Below are positions 34,420 through 42,934 of a stretch of DNA of 64,000 nt, one piece after another (the first letter of the stretch is position 1; the number at the start of each line of letters is the position of its first letter). The stretch is from Lacinutrix sp. Hel_I_90 (GTDB lineage: Bacteria; Bacteroidota; Bacteroidia; Flavobacteriales; Flavobacteriaceae): assembly GCF_000934685.1 (NCBI RefSeq), contig NZ_JYNQ01000001.1, positions 620,001 to 684,000 of the forward strand. Reading direction: 5' to 3'. The notes under the pieces were generated by a model. That model did no database searches and was not told the DNA's origin. It saw only the letters and a list, made by a program, of their open reading frames with translations. The translations under genes and the position numbers were made by a program.

Positions 34420-34848
34420 CTATGCTTTTTTCTTAGGCAATGAAATAGTAGATAAGCGGCAAATAGAAATCAAATTATCATCAGCATCCGTAATTCTAAT
34501 ATCTAATAATTGAGTGGTTCTGCCTTTATGTAAAAAGGTTGCTTTTGCATATACAAACCCTTCTGAAACACTTTTTATATGGTTGGCTGTAATTTCGAGT
34601 CCGCGAACAAACATTTTTTCAGTATCAATAAAAATATGAGAGGCAAAACTGCCTACGCTTTCTGCCAAAGCTGCCGTTGCTCCCCCGTGCAACACACCAT
34701 CTGGCTGATGTACTTTAGGTGTTACAGGCATTCTAGCTACCAAAAAATCATGACCATAATCCACAATTTCTATATCTAATGTTTCCATTAAGGTGTTTTT
34801 TGATGCTGCATTTGCTTTTTGTAAGACTTCCGTTTTAGTTATGCTCAT
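34420..34848 (-). CDS. Hotdog-fold thioesterase, likely DHNA-CoA thioesterase
   Basis: 142 residues, PaaI/YbdB-type hotdog. The signature is PDGVLHGGATAALAESVGSFAS (catalytic Glu in AESVGS), then MFVRGLEITANHIKSVSEGFV and KGRTTQLLDIRI. Such enzymes hydrolyse DHNA-CoA to DHNA in menaquinone synthesis. Being first in the same operon as menF and menD (1-bp gap to menF) supports that role here, but specificity cannot be read from sequence. A good -7 element lies at 34872-34879. Confidence 0.82.
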   Translation of the reverse strand: MSITKTEVLQKANAASKNTLMETLDIEIVDYGHDFLVARMPVTPKVHQPDGVLHGGATAALAESVGSFASHIFIDTEKMFVRGLEITANHIKSVSEGFVYAKATFLHKGRTTQLLDIRITDADDNLISICRLSTISLPKKKA

Positions 34849-34871
34849 GTATTTACTGTATTTTTATGGTG

Positions 34872-34879
34872 CAAAAATA
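34872..34879 (-). promoter_or_regulatory. -7 element TATTTTTG of the thioesterase-menF-menD operon
   Basis: On the minus strand the sequence reads TATTTTTG followed by CACC, a perfect TAnnTTTG, 24 bp before the ATG at 34848. It lies within the divergent promoter region shared with the esterase gene at 34895. Confidence 0.7.
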
Positions 34880-34894
34880 CAAAACATACGCGCA

Positions 34895-35530
34895 ATGCAT
34901 TCTACCCAAAAAGAAATATTTTTTACTACTAAAAAAACCTATTCTACGCTTAATACACGCACTGAAAAAACAAAACACATATGGCTTGTTTGCCATGGCA
35001 TGGGCTATTTAAGCAAATATTTTATACGTTATTTTAACCAATTAAATACTGAAGAAAATTACGTTATTGCCCCTCAAGCGCCAAGTTTATATTATCAAGG
35101 TAAAGATTTTAAACATGTTGGTGCCAGTTGGTTAACCAAAGAAAACACCCATCTAGAAACTGAAAATATTTTTAATTATTTTGATGCTATTTTAGAGGCT
35201 GAAAACATACCAAAAAATGCTTCATTAATTGTTTTAGGCTATTCTCAAGGTGTTAGTGTCGCTGCGCGCTATATTGCTAAACGACAATTACAATGTAATC
35301 ACTTGGTTTTACATTCTGGTGGTATTCCCAAAGAATTGCGTCCTGAAGATTTTACATTTTTAAAAGCAAAAGTGTCTTTGGTTTATGGCACCGAAGACGA
35401 ATATATAAATAAAGAACGTGCGACCCATGAAACAAAACGCGCCGAAGAACTGTTTGGGAAAAACCTAGAGATTATTCCTTTTGATGGAAAACACGTCGTT
35501 AATGTGGCTTTTATAAACGGTTTGGTTTAG
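34895..35530 (+). CDS. Alpha/beta hydrolase (carboxylesterase-like)
   Basis: 211 residues from ATG 34895. The frame can be extended back to 34793, but that would run into the divergent thioesterase gene and its promoter, so the shorter start is chosen. It has a nucleophile elbow GYSQGVSVAARY (GxSxG), an acidic residue in YGTEDEYI and His in FDGKHVVN, with the oxyanion-hole stretch LVCHGMGYLS. The shape resembles phospholipase/carboxylesterases (YpfH-like). It is divergent to the men operon; a MenH-like role is possible but the oxyanion motif is not typical of MenH. Confidence 0.8.
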   Translation: MHSTQKEIFFTTKKTYSTLNTRTEKTKHIWLVCHGMGYLSKYFIRYFNQLNTEENYVIAPQAPSLYYQGKDFKHVGASWLTKENTHLETENIFNYFDAILEAENIPKNASLIVLGYSQGVSVAARYIAKRQLQCNHLVLHSGGIPKELRPEDFTFLKAKVSLVYGTEDEYINKERATHETKRAEELFGKNLEIIPFDGKHVVNVAFINGLV

Positions 35531-35701
35531 TATTTTCTCGCAAAATCGCAAAGACACGACCTTGACTTTTTCGAAACTTTTCAAACCTAGAATTCCTTTT
35601 TCTTCCAAGGAAAGAGTGGATTTAGCAATTCTGAATTCTGGAACGATTGAATACAATGTGAAACTATTTTTTTATAAATTATCCTAAAAACCAAGAGGTA
35701 A

Positions 35702-36265
35702 ATGCAATTAGAAAACAACCGCGTAACACTCACCCTTTTAGATTTAAGCAATTACAAACATCTCATTGAAATCGCAAAGGAAAAAGATCTTATTTTTTAT
35801 TCTCCAAATACAATTGCTACACCAGAAAAGCTAAAAGCTTATGTACAAATTGCTACTGACGGATATTACCATAAAACAACCATACCTTTTATAATCTATG
35901 ACAATGAAAAACAAGCGTATGCTGGCAGCACACGTTTTGGCTTAATAAACGAGAAAAACAAAGTCTTACATATTGGTTGGACTTGGTTGGGAAAAGACTT
36001 TCAAGGTACAGGATTAAATAAAAACATCAAATTTTTGATGCTGCACTACGCATTTGAAACGCTTGCGTTTGAAAAAGTTGAATTTCGAATTGATGAACGT
36101 AATATTAAATCCAGAAAAGCAGTTGAAAAGATTGGAGGAATATTAGAAGGTATTTTAAGAAAAGACACCCTAATGCAAGATGGATTTAGGCGCAGTACCT
36201 GTTGTTATGGCATTTTGAAGAGTGAATGGAATACGATAAAAAATACTGTTTTTAGTGGGTTTTAA
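35702..36265 (+). CDS. GNAT family N-acetyltransferase (RimJ/RimL-like)
   Basis: 187 residues. The acetyl-CoA-binding region is IGWTWLGKDFQGTGLNKNI (GxGxN-like) followed by FRIDERNIKSRKAVEKIGG, which is the RimJ/RimL pattern (NxxSrxxxeKxG). The N-terminal half has the substrate strands. These enzymes acetylate N-termini of ribosomal proteins or small amines. The gene lies alone after a 171-bp gap; AGGTA just before the ATG is a fair ribosome-binding site. The substrate is unknown. Confidence 0.85.
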   Translation: MQLENNRVTLTLLDLSNYKHLIEIAKEKDLIFYSPNTIATPEKLKAYVQIATDGYYHKTTIPFIIYDNEKQAYAGSTRFGLINEKNKVLHIGWTWLGKDFQGTGLNKNIKFLMLHYAFETLAFEKVEFRIDERNIKSRKAVEKIGGILEGILRKDTLMQDGFRRSTCCYGILKSEWNTIKNTVFSGF

Positions 36266-36476
36266 GTGTTTTTCCATAACGCTTAATACACCATAAGCAG
36301 AGATATAGAGTCTAAATACCGGCTAGCTTGCAGGACGCCCAATTTTATATTTGGCGGTCTTTTAGATAACTGAGAACTTCGTTGAAACGGGGAAATCCAT
36401 GTGTACTATATTTAGTTTCCTGTTTTATAATTGAATACTTTGTTTCCTAGAAACAGCATTTTCATTTTCATTTGGA

Positions 36477-38471
36477 TTAGCGCTCATCTGCTTTAAAAGC
36501 ACCACGCATATGCAGTATCCATTGCGATTCATCTAAAGGTGAAACTCCTTTGTAGCTCCTGACTTTGTCATTGGTAGTAATGGTTTTTTTATAGCCATCA
36601 AGGGTTAGTTTAAGACGTCCTTTCCCCGAGGTTATTGCGTTAAATTTTATAGAATAATCCATGGCAGCAGCGACCGAAACTCTTCCACTAATGATGAAAA
36701 AATCATTATCAAAAACAGGAGCATCTATCTCAGCATTCATTTGGTTTAAATCACTAGAAATCGGTCCTAATAAATCCTGATTGGCTTTGATTTCAAAAGC
36801 ATACATGGGTTCTAAAAGATCTGTTCCTGCATTTTTTAATCCTCTGAGCACGCCCATTGGAGTCGCCAAAAGAAAATCTCCAGGGTTGGAGTGTACCGTA
36901 TGTTCAGAACCTTCTATAAGTGTAATGGATAAATCAGTGACTTCATACCCCTTAATGCCTTGTTTTAAAGACCAAGGAATGGCTCGCTTGACCTCATTAA
37001 TATATTTATTACTAATGTCAGTCGTCCTTACCTTGGAGGTAAATGAAACACCACTTCCAAGTGGTGCCGGCGCTATCAAGAAGGTCATAATGGCCCAGCA
37101 TGGCTTTGGCATCCAGTAACGCACATAGCCTTCTGCTGCCTCGGTAGGTGTTTCTTTATAAATCACTTTAGGTTTAAGGAATTCTGCGGTGATTGCCCAT
37201 CTTTGGGCTAAGCTATCTTTTAAAACCTCTGTTTGAATGGGTCCTAAAATTTTTAAGTGAAACTCTCTTTCTTCCTTATACCATTTGAAATCTAACATAG
37301 GATCCTCCATATTAAGGATCTCTAAAGCCTCGCCTAATTTTTGATAATTTTTATCTTCAGCTGCTTTTACTTCTACCCCCAAGACCACATTACTAATCTT
37401 CGAAAAGTCATCATCAAGATTTTCAGTGCCTAACACATCTCCCGAAAGGATGACATCAGAAGTGGTGATAACCCCTACTTCTCCTTTTCCCAGTTCGGCA
37501 CATTGCTCTAAGTTTCCTAGCTGCGGTTTAAAGATCTGATTAATTTTAATGTCCTTATCGAGCTGATGAGATCGAATGGTGTCTTTGGTTTTAAGCAGAC
37601 CTCCGTAAGATTTTATGTACACCAATCTCCCTAATTTTTCATGGTACTCTACTTTAAAAACCTTAGCAGCAGCGGCTGAGAAGTAGGTTTTAGATTGGGG
37701 TATTAGCGTTTCCATGCTGTTTAACAAATCCGCTATCCCCATTCCTAGCTTAGCACTTCCAAAGAGAGCCCCATGCAGCGCACCCGTTTTTATGTACTGT
37801 GTTGCTTTTTCTAAAATGTGCGTTAAATCAGTAATGTTTCCTTCCAGATAACGCGCTAGAAAAGGCTCGTCACAGTCCGCTAAATTCTCTAGGGATGTAT
37901 CAATAATCCTAGCGTTTAAATTGTTAGCACACGCTGAAAACGGGACCAATTCAGGTTTGTATGGATTAGATAGATCGGGAACGTTCAAAGCGAAAAGGCT
38001 AGCGTCTAATTCTTTTTGAAAATCTAAAAAAACCTGCGCCGCATCAACACCTTCCCGATCGATTTTATTAAAGAAAATGATGACAGGTAATTTACGCGCT
38101 TTCAAGTTCTCCCATAAGTTAAGCGTATGGGCTTGCACGCCTTCTTTTGCCGAGACTACTAATATTACAGCATCTAAGATGGACAGCGATCGATCTACTT
38201 CAGCAGAGAAATCAACATGCCCTGGTGTATCTACCAGCTGAAACTCGTTGTGCTTCCAGGAGAAATTAACGGCTGACGCTTTGATAGAAATCCCTCTACT
38301 TTTCTCCATTGCTAACCCATCAGTAATCGCTGAACCTTTATCGACACTACCCAGAGATGCAGTTGCCCCTGAATGATGCAACAGACACTCGGTAATGGAC
38401 GTTTTCCCGGCATCTACATGGGCTAAAATCCCTATGGTTGAAACTGTTTTATCTAACATTAGTTTGGCCAT
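36477..38471 (-). CDS. Tet(Q)/Tet(M)-like ribosomal-protection-type translational GTPase
   Basis: 664 residues, EF-G-like. The GTPase motifs are AHVDAGKTS (17-25), RGISIKAS, VDTPGHVDFSAEVDRS and FFNKIDREGVD, followed by EF-G domains II to V and ending WILHMRGAF. Full-length layout and text match the tetracycline ribosomal-protection family (Tet(Q), Tet(M)). In those proteins the tip of domain IV (YSPVSTPADF) touches the drug site. Here the matching stretch reads HTVHSNPGDF, lacking the key Pro, so drug protection is doubtful. It could be a chromosomal housekeeping paralogue. A PAS protein gene precedes it by 41 bp. Confidence 0.82.
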   Translation of the reverse strand: MAKLMLDKTVSTIGILAHVDAGKTSITECLLHHSGATASLGSVDKGSAITDGLAMEKSRGISIKASAVNFSWKHNEFQLVDTPGHVDFSAEVDRSLSILDAVILVVSAKEGVQAHTLNLWENLKARKLPVIIFFNKIDREGVDAAQVFLDFQKELDASLFALNVPDLSNPYKPELVPFSACANNLNARIIDTSLENLADCDEPFLARYLEGNITDLTHILEKATQYIKTGALHGALFGSAKLGMGIADLLNSMETLIPQSKTYFSAAAAKVFKVEYHEKLGRLVYIKSYGGLLKTKDTIRSHQLDKDIKINQIFKPQLGNLEQCAELGKGEVGVITTSDVILSGDVLGTENLDDDFSKISNVVLGVEVKAAEDKNYQKLGEALEILNMEDPMLDFKWYKEEREFHLKILGPIQTEVLKDSLAQRWAITAEFLKPKVIYKETPTEAAEGYVRYWMPKPCWAIMTFLIAPAPLGSGVSFTSKVRTTDISNKYINEVKRAIPWSLKQGIKGYEVTDLSITLIEGSEHTVHSNPGDFLLATPMGVLRGLKNAGTDLLEPMYAFEIKANQDLLGPISSDLNQMNAEIDAPVFDNDFFIISGRVSVAAAMDYSIKFNAITSGKGRLKLTLDGYKKTITTNDKVRSYKGVSPLDESQWILHMRGAFKADER

Positions 38472-38512
38472 GAAAACCTAAGCATATCTTTTTGTTGTTA
38501 TAAGGTATCACC

Positions 38513-39007
38513 TTAATTGTAGACTTCATTTTCTAAAGCTAACAAATGAGAGACTTTGCCCGCTTTATTTTTTAAAGGGAAAATTTCGATATCACAAACA
38601 TACTCTTCTCCGTTCTTTCTGTAATTTATTACACGCTCTTTAAAATGAAGTTCCTTTTTTATATTGTCTCTTATTGCTTTTAAAGCGGCTTTTGAAGAAT
38701 TCTCTCCTTGTAAAAACTTGGGCTGCTTGCCTTTTGAAAAATTGGCAGGATAACCTGTCATTTGTATAAATCCTTTATTCACCCACTGAATCTCTTGATC
38801 TATATTTGTTAATACAATAGCTTCAAAAGTCGTTTCCTTCAGCGCTTTTTCAACATCAAAAGACCAATTAAACTTTTCTTTAAACTCTTTGAGTATTTCA
38901 ATTTCAGTATTTCTAGTAAATTCTTCTGCTTGCCTTTGAAGGTATAGCGCATAAAAATCCCAGCTCTTAAGTGGTGCTCTAAGTGAAGTGTCTTTCATTT
39001 GTTTCAT
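38513..39007 (-). CDS. PAS-domain protein (no output domain)
   Basis: 164 residues. Residues ~60-160 form one PAS domain: IVLTNIDQEIQWVNKGFIQMTGY, FLQGENSSKAALKAIRDNIK and RVINYRKNGEEYVCDIEIFP, ending KAGKVSHLLALENEV. The stretch PKFLQGENS resembles the flavin/LOV signature GRNCRFLQG, but the conserved Cys is absent (residues are KGKQPKFLQG), so photochemistry like LOV is not expected. There is no kinase or DNA-binding domain. It may be a standalone sensor or scaffold. It lies just upstream of the Tet-like gene on the same strand. Confidence 0.8.
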   Translation of the reverse strand: MKQMKDTSLRAPLKSWDFYALYLQRQAEEFTRNTEIEILKEFKEKFNWSFDVEKALKETTFEAIVLTNIDQEIQWVNKGFIQMTGYPANFSKGKQPKFLQGENSSKAALKAIRDNIKKELHFKERVINYRKNGEEYVCDIEIFPLKNKAGKVSHLLALENEVYN

Positions 39008-39388
39008 ATTAAAATGCAGTTGCCATGAAACACAAATAGCTTAGGTATATAGTACACTTCTAAAACTATCAATAGGCTTCATCTTGCGAAAGCATTATTG
39101 CTATACATTTATTAAGGTAAGTAATCTGGCTTTTAATAATAGAAATTATTAATTACAGTTGCGCGACAGCTTGTGATTTTAACACAATTCCCTTTTAAAG
39201 CTTATTAAGCGACCTTAGTGAAGCAAATATAGTGTTTTATCTTACTTTAATACAGAAAGTTTATAACAGAAAGAACGGCACCTCTTATTACATTAATAGA
39301 TTCTTTAGCGTTTTTTCTTTTAAGGTTTATCCTCAAAACAATATAAAATTATAGTACTACATTTGCATCCTATAAAATTTTCATTTTT
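39008..39388. other. Intergenic region upstream of the DUF3857 gene (381 bp)
   Basis: Divergent region between the PAS gene and the DUF3857 gene. No ORF or RNA gene is recognised. The only supported element is a perfect -7 box TACATTTG at 39358-39365, 24 bp before the GTG start. Confidence 0.7.
39358..39365 (+). promoter_or_regulatory. -7 element TACATTTG of the DUF3857 gene
   Basis: A perfect TAnnTTTG match, followed by C, positioned so that transcription would start near 39372 and leave a short leader before the GTG at 39389. Confidence 0.65.
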
Positions 39389-41473
39389 GTGAAACAAACC
39401 ACCCTATTTCTTAGTCTATTATTTATCTGTCAAAGTGTTATTGCACAAGTTAAAAAAGCACCTGCTCCTAACTGGGTTGAAACCATTGAATACAGTCTAG
39501 ATCCAGAAGTAAATTTAGACGATTTAACCCAAGGCACAATTACCTTATTGTACGATCATCAAGTTCATGTTCCAAAGGCTGTAAGTTATACCCAATTTGT
39601 AACCAAAATATTTGATAACGTAGGCATACAAGAGGCTTCAAGTATTAGTGTTGACTACGACCCCAGTTATCAAACCTTAAAATTTCATAGTGTAACTATA
39701 AATAGAGATGGGGAAATTATAGATAAATTTCAGTCTGACAACTTTCAATTGATGCGCCGTGAGACGAATGCTGAAAATCATTTGTACGATGGCTCTATGT
39801 CTGCTGTACTAAATATTTCAGATGTTCGTACCAATGATATTATAGAATATAGCTACTCCATAGCCGGTTTCAACCCCATTCATAAGGGTAAGTTTTCTGA
39901 TGTGTACTATCTGGACAGTTATGTGCCTGTTGGAAAAATTGCAGTCACTATTTTTTCAGATAGTGAACTTAATTACAAAGGGATTAATAATCCTGAAGTG
40001 CCAAACATCAAAAAGATGAATGGGTTATATCAGTATGTGTGGGTTAATGAGAATACGGAAAAAGTGTTATTTGAAGATTATAGTCCGTCTTGGAAATTAG
40101 ACTATCAAACCGTTTTTGTTAGCAATTATGACTCCTGGGAATCGGTTGTTAATTGGGGAATTAAAACCTACACCATAAATGAAAAACCAAGCGCCGATTT
40201 ACTAAAAAAAATTAAAAATATTGTCTCTGAAAATAAGACAAAAGGCGAAAAAATAAAGGCCACTTTAAATTTTGTACAAAATGACATTAGATATCTTGGT
40301 CTAGAAGATGGTATTGGCGCCTACAAACCATTCACTCCAAACAAGGTGTTTAAGCAGCGTTTTGGAGATTGTAAAGACAAAAGCTTACTTATGACCACGA
40401 TGCTTAACAATATGGGTATTGAAGCCTACCCCATGTTAGTGAATACCACATTAAAAGAAACGATTACAGAATTTTTACCTTCTCCCGTTTTCTTTGACCA
40501 TTGTGTGGTAAAGGTTATTGATGTGGCTGGTAAAGGATTGTATTATGATCCTACAATTACAAATCAAGGAGGTTCATACAAAACCACTTATTTTCCAGAC
40601 TACCAATATGGTCTGGTCTTAGCACCAGAGACCACAGATTTTGATCAAATTTTTAGTGATTCGGAAAATAAAATTGAAATCTATGATGAATATAGTTTAG
40701 AAGCCATTGGTAAAGGTGCTACTTTAAAAGTCACCTCGACTTATTATGATAGTGAAGCGGACGCTATGAGAAGCTATTTTAAAAATAATAGTATTAACGC
40801 TATCGCAAAAGAATATGCTGATTATTACTCAAACTATTACTTTAATATTGAAGCTACAAAAAAACCTGAATATCAAGATAATGTAGAAGACAATAAGTTT
40901 CAAGTTACTGAAGCCTATAAAATTGATAGTCTTTGGCGACCAATGACAGAAAAGAAAGGGTACATCTCAGCCCACTTTTCTCCCTCAACCATTGAGGGAT
41001 TACTTTATGTACCAACTAAAGAAGAACGAAAAGACCCACTAAGCTTGTATTTCCCTTCAACTAAAGAACACCGAATAAAAATAAAATTACAATCGCCATG
41101 GGATATAAAAAGAGAAAAATTAGAAATAAATTTTTCTGGATTTCAATACAAATGGAATGTGGATTACGATAGCACGAAAAAGGAAATCGATTTAAGATAT
41201 TTTTTAAAAACTCAGAAAGATCATATTTCGGTAAAGGAATTTAAGGAGTATACCAGAGAAGTAAAAAAGATGAACGAGACTCTGGGGTATCAAATTTTTA
41301 CACCTGGCACTCTTGCTAATGGTAAACATGCAACTAATGCTTTTGAAATAGGGGATGCTTTTAAAAATGGTTTCAAACTATTTCTTAAAATTGCAGTTGG
41401 CTTAATTTTTATTGTGATTTTGATCTTATTTCTTGCCTGGTACATTCCTAAATCAAGAAATAAAAATCAGTAA
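39389..41473 (+). CDS. DUF3857 and transglutaminase-domain exported protein
   Basis: 694 residues starting at GTG 39389. A signal peptide (1-20, ending VIAQ) is followed by DUF3857 (~60-220; TFVTKIFDNVG-like, SVTINRDGEIIDKF, DVRTNDIIEYSYSIAG) and a transglutaminase-like core (~290-400) with Cys in RFGDCKDKSLLMTTM, His in FFDHCVVKV and Asp in YYDPTIT. A membrane segment near residues 666-690 (AVGLIFIVILILFLAWYI) anchors the C-terminus. The Cys-His-Asp set suggests a working papain-like fold. The substrate is unknown; in Bacteroidota these accompany surface or outer-membrane functions. It converges with the next gene, with 5 bp between. Confidence 0.85.
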   Translation: MKQTTLFLSLLFICQSVIAQVKKAPAPNWVETIEYSLDPEVNLDDLTQGTITLLYDHQVHVPKAVSYTQFVTKIFDNVGIQEASSISVDYDPSYQTLKFHSVTINRDGEIIDKFQSDNFQLMRRETNAENHLYDGSMSAVLNISDVRTNDIIEYSYSIAGFNPIHKGKFSDVYYLDSYVPVGKIAVTIFSDSELNYKGINNPEVPNIKKMNGLYQYVWVNENTEKVLFEDYSPSWKLDYQTVFVSNYDSWESVVNWGIKTYTINEKPSADLLKKIKNIVSENKTKGEKIKATLNFVQNDIRYLGLEDGIGAYKPFTPNKVFKQRFGDCKDKSLLMTTMLNNMGIEAYPMLVNTTLKETITEFLPSPVFFDHCVVKVIDVAGKGLYYDPTITNQGGSYKTTYFPDYQYGLVLAPETTDFDQIFSDSENKIEIYDEYSLEAIGKGATLKVTSTYYDSEADAMRSYFKNNSINAIAKEYADYYSNYYFNIEATKKPEYQDNVEDNKFQVTEAYKIDSLWRPMTEKKGYISAHFSPSTIEGLLYVPTKEERKDPLSLYFPSTKEHRIKIKLQSPWDIKREKLEINFSGFQYKWNVDYDSTKKEIDLRYFLKTQKDHISVKEFKEYTREVKKMNETLGYQIFTPGTLANGKHATNAFEIGDAFKNGFKLFLKIAVGLIFIVILILFLAWYIPKSRNKNQ

Positions 41474-41478
41474 CAGCT

Positions 41479-42777
41479 TTATTCACATTCAAAACATCTG
41501 ATTAGATAATCTGGTAAATTAAGTGTTTTTGAGCCTTTTAAAGGTTCCTTTAAAGTCCCTTTTTTATCTATAATTTTTTTGAATGCTTTTGCATATTCAA
41601 TAAGAGCCTCACGTCTTGTTTTTATTTTTTCAATTATCGCTTTACCATCCAATTCTGAAATTTCTTTTGGCCAGACTTTTAGAGCATCATTTAAAACTTT
41701 GTCTGTTAATCGCTGCTGTAGTATTTCAGCTTCTTTTACAAATAACACCTCTGGAATATGATATAAAAAATAGCGATCAAAAGGATATACTAAGCCCGGC
41801 ATGTAGTTAATTTCTTTAGTAAAAGGCCGTAATTCTGGAACTATATTTTCGTTGCTTAGTAGTGTAGGGATGATACCTTCAGTATTAAAAAAGGCATTAT
41901 CACGATCTCCTGGGATTGGTATTGCAGAATAATTACCATTCCGCTTTTGAATTATCCATCCCCATTGCTTGGCATGCCTATCCCAATCTCCAATAAGCAA
42001 ATCAAACAATCTGGCTCTAATTAAAGCAGCGGTATCTATAGCAATAGTTTTTCCAAACTCTAGTTTTAGCTTTTGCAAATCATCTGTTGCAATAATCTCT
42101 GTTACATTTTTTAAATCTGTCCAATTCTCGTCGCTATTGGTTTCATACTCCAAAAGAAACAAACGGTTTCCATACTTTTTATTGTGTTTTCCAAGGGCTT
42201 TTTGTTTTGGAACAAACACGATTTTAGGATGTGTACTTAACACGCTAGCGTGTTTTGCTAGTTCTGCCGCTAATACTGCTCCATAAGGGTGCTGCGCAGA
42301 AATACCATCTACAATAATATTTTCTAAACCTAAGGTTTTTGCAAAATCTGGTATTAAAGCTTTTGGATCCTTATTTATACTTCTAATAGTATATTCAACG
42401 CCTTTTTCAGACTTTAATCTCAAAGACTGTGTTTGCTTACCTCCGCCCTGTTTTAATATTTCTACTCCACCTTTTAGAGAATCTAAAAACAGTACTGGCA
42501 CTTTTATTGGTGTTTCCCAAGCTTCTCGGTATTGTTCACCTTGCATGAGGCGTTTAATCTCACCGGCTTCATAAAGCGTACTTGCTGCAAGTAAAACAGA
42601 GTCCAAAGCTCTAAAATCTACCGTTTTGATATTATCAATTCCAATAATTTCAACAGTCTTGAATGCTTTATCGGTACTTGACAATGACCAATACAGAAGT
42701 ATAAGAAACACTGCAATAATAATAACTATAAATAACCCAATTTTTTTCAACATTGTTTTTTTTTGTTGATTATACAA
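41479..42777 (-). CDS. Membrane-anchored protein with HipA/Fam20-like kinase signature
   Basis: 432 residues; the start may be Met 9 (42753). One N-terminal transmembrane helix (~13-31), rest extracytoplasmic. A stretch EYTIRSINKDPKA (R132, K136) may hold the ATP-binding Lys. The core is LIGDWDRHAKQWGW (D264 and D266-H268), followed 23 residues later by PIPGDRDNAFF (D291, D293). This resembles the catalytic GxxDRH and metal-binding Asp of HipA, CotH and Fam20C kinases. Related flavobacterial proteins carry this block fused to other domains. Whether it phosphorylates anything is untested. No HipB antitoxin lies nearby. Confidence 0.7.
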   Translation of the reverse strand: MYNQQKKTMLKKIGLFIVIIIAVFLILLYWSLSSTDKAFKTVEIIGIDNIKTVDFRALDSVLLAASTLYEAGEIKRLMQGEQYREAWETPIKVPVLFLDSLKGGVEILKQGGGKQTQSLRLKSEKGVEYTIRSINKDPKALIPDFAKTLGLENIIVDGISAQHPYGAVLAAELAKHASVLSTHPKIVFVPKQKALGKHNKKYGNRLFLLEYETNSDENWTDLKNVTEIIATDDLQKLKLEFGKTIAIDTAALIRARLFDLLIGDWDRHAKQWGWIIQKRNGNYSAIPIPGDRDNAFFNTEGIIPTLLSNENIVPELRPFTKEINYMPGLVYPFDRYFLYHIPEVLFVKEAEILQQRLTDKVLNDALKVWPKEISELDGKAIIEKIKTRREALIEYAKAFKKIIDKKGTLKEPLKGSKTLNLPDYLIRCFECE

Positions 42778-42934
42778 AGTAAGGTGTAAAAAATGAAAAG
42801 AGAAAGCCTATTAAAGTTACTTTTTAACTTATACGAAATAAATAATTTGATTTTTTTTAGTATATCCCTACAAATTACCTTATAATTACCATCCCAAGTT
42901 AAACATATGAGTATTATCCCTTTAACCTACAAAT

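Noticed and set aside
34793-34894. Longer start for the alpha/beta hydrolase
   Set aside because: It would overlap the 5' end of the divergent thioesterase gene and its promoter; residue text before 34895 is not hydrolase-like.
36266-36476. Weak hairpin CGCCCAA/TTTGGCG near 36340
   Set aside because: The arms carry mismatches and it is not clearly followed by a T run; not reported as a terminator.
36477-38471. Calling the GTPase a tetracycline-resistance gene
   Set aside because: The domain IV tip residues needed for drug-site contact differ and there is no mobile context.
41479-42777. Toxin-antitoxin HipA/HipB
   Set aside because: The protein has an N-terminal membrane anchor and there is no HTH antitoxin gene beside it.
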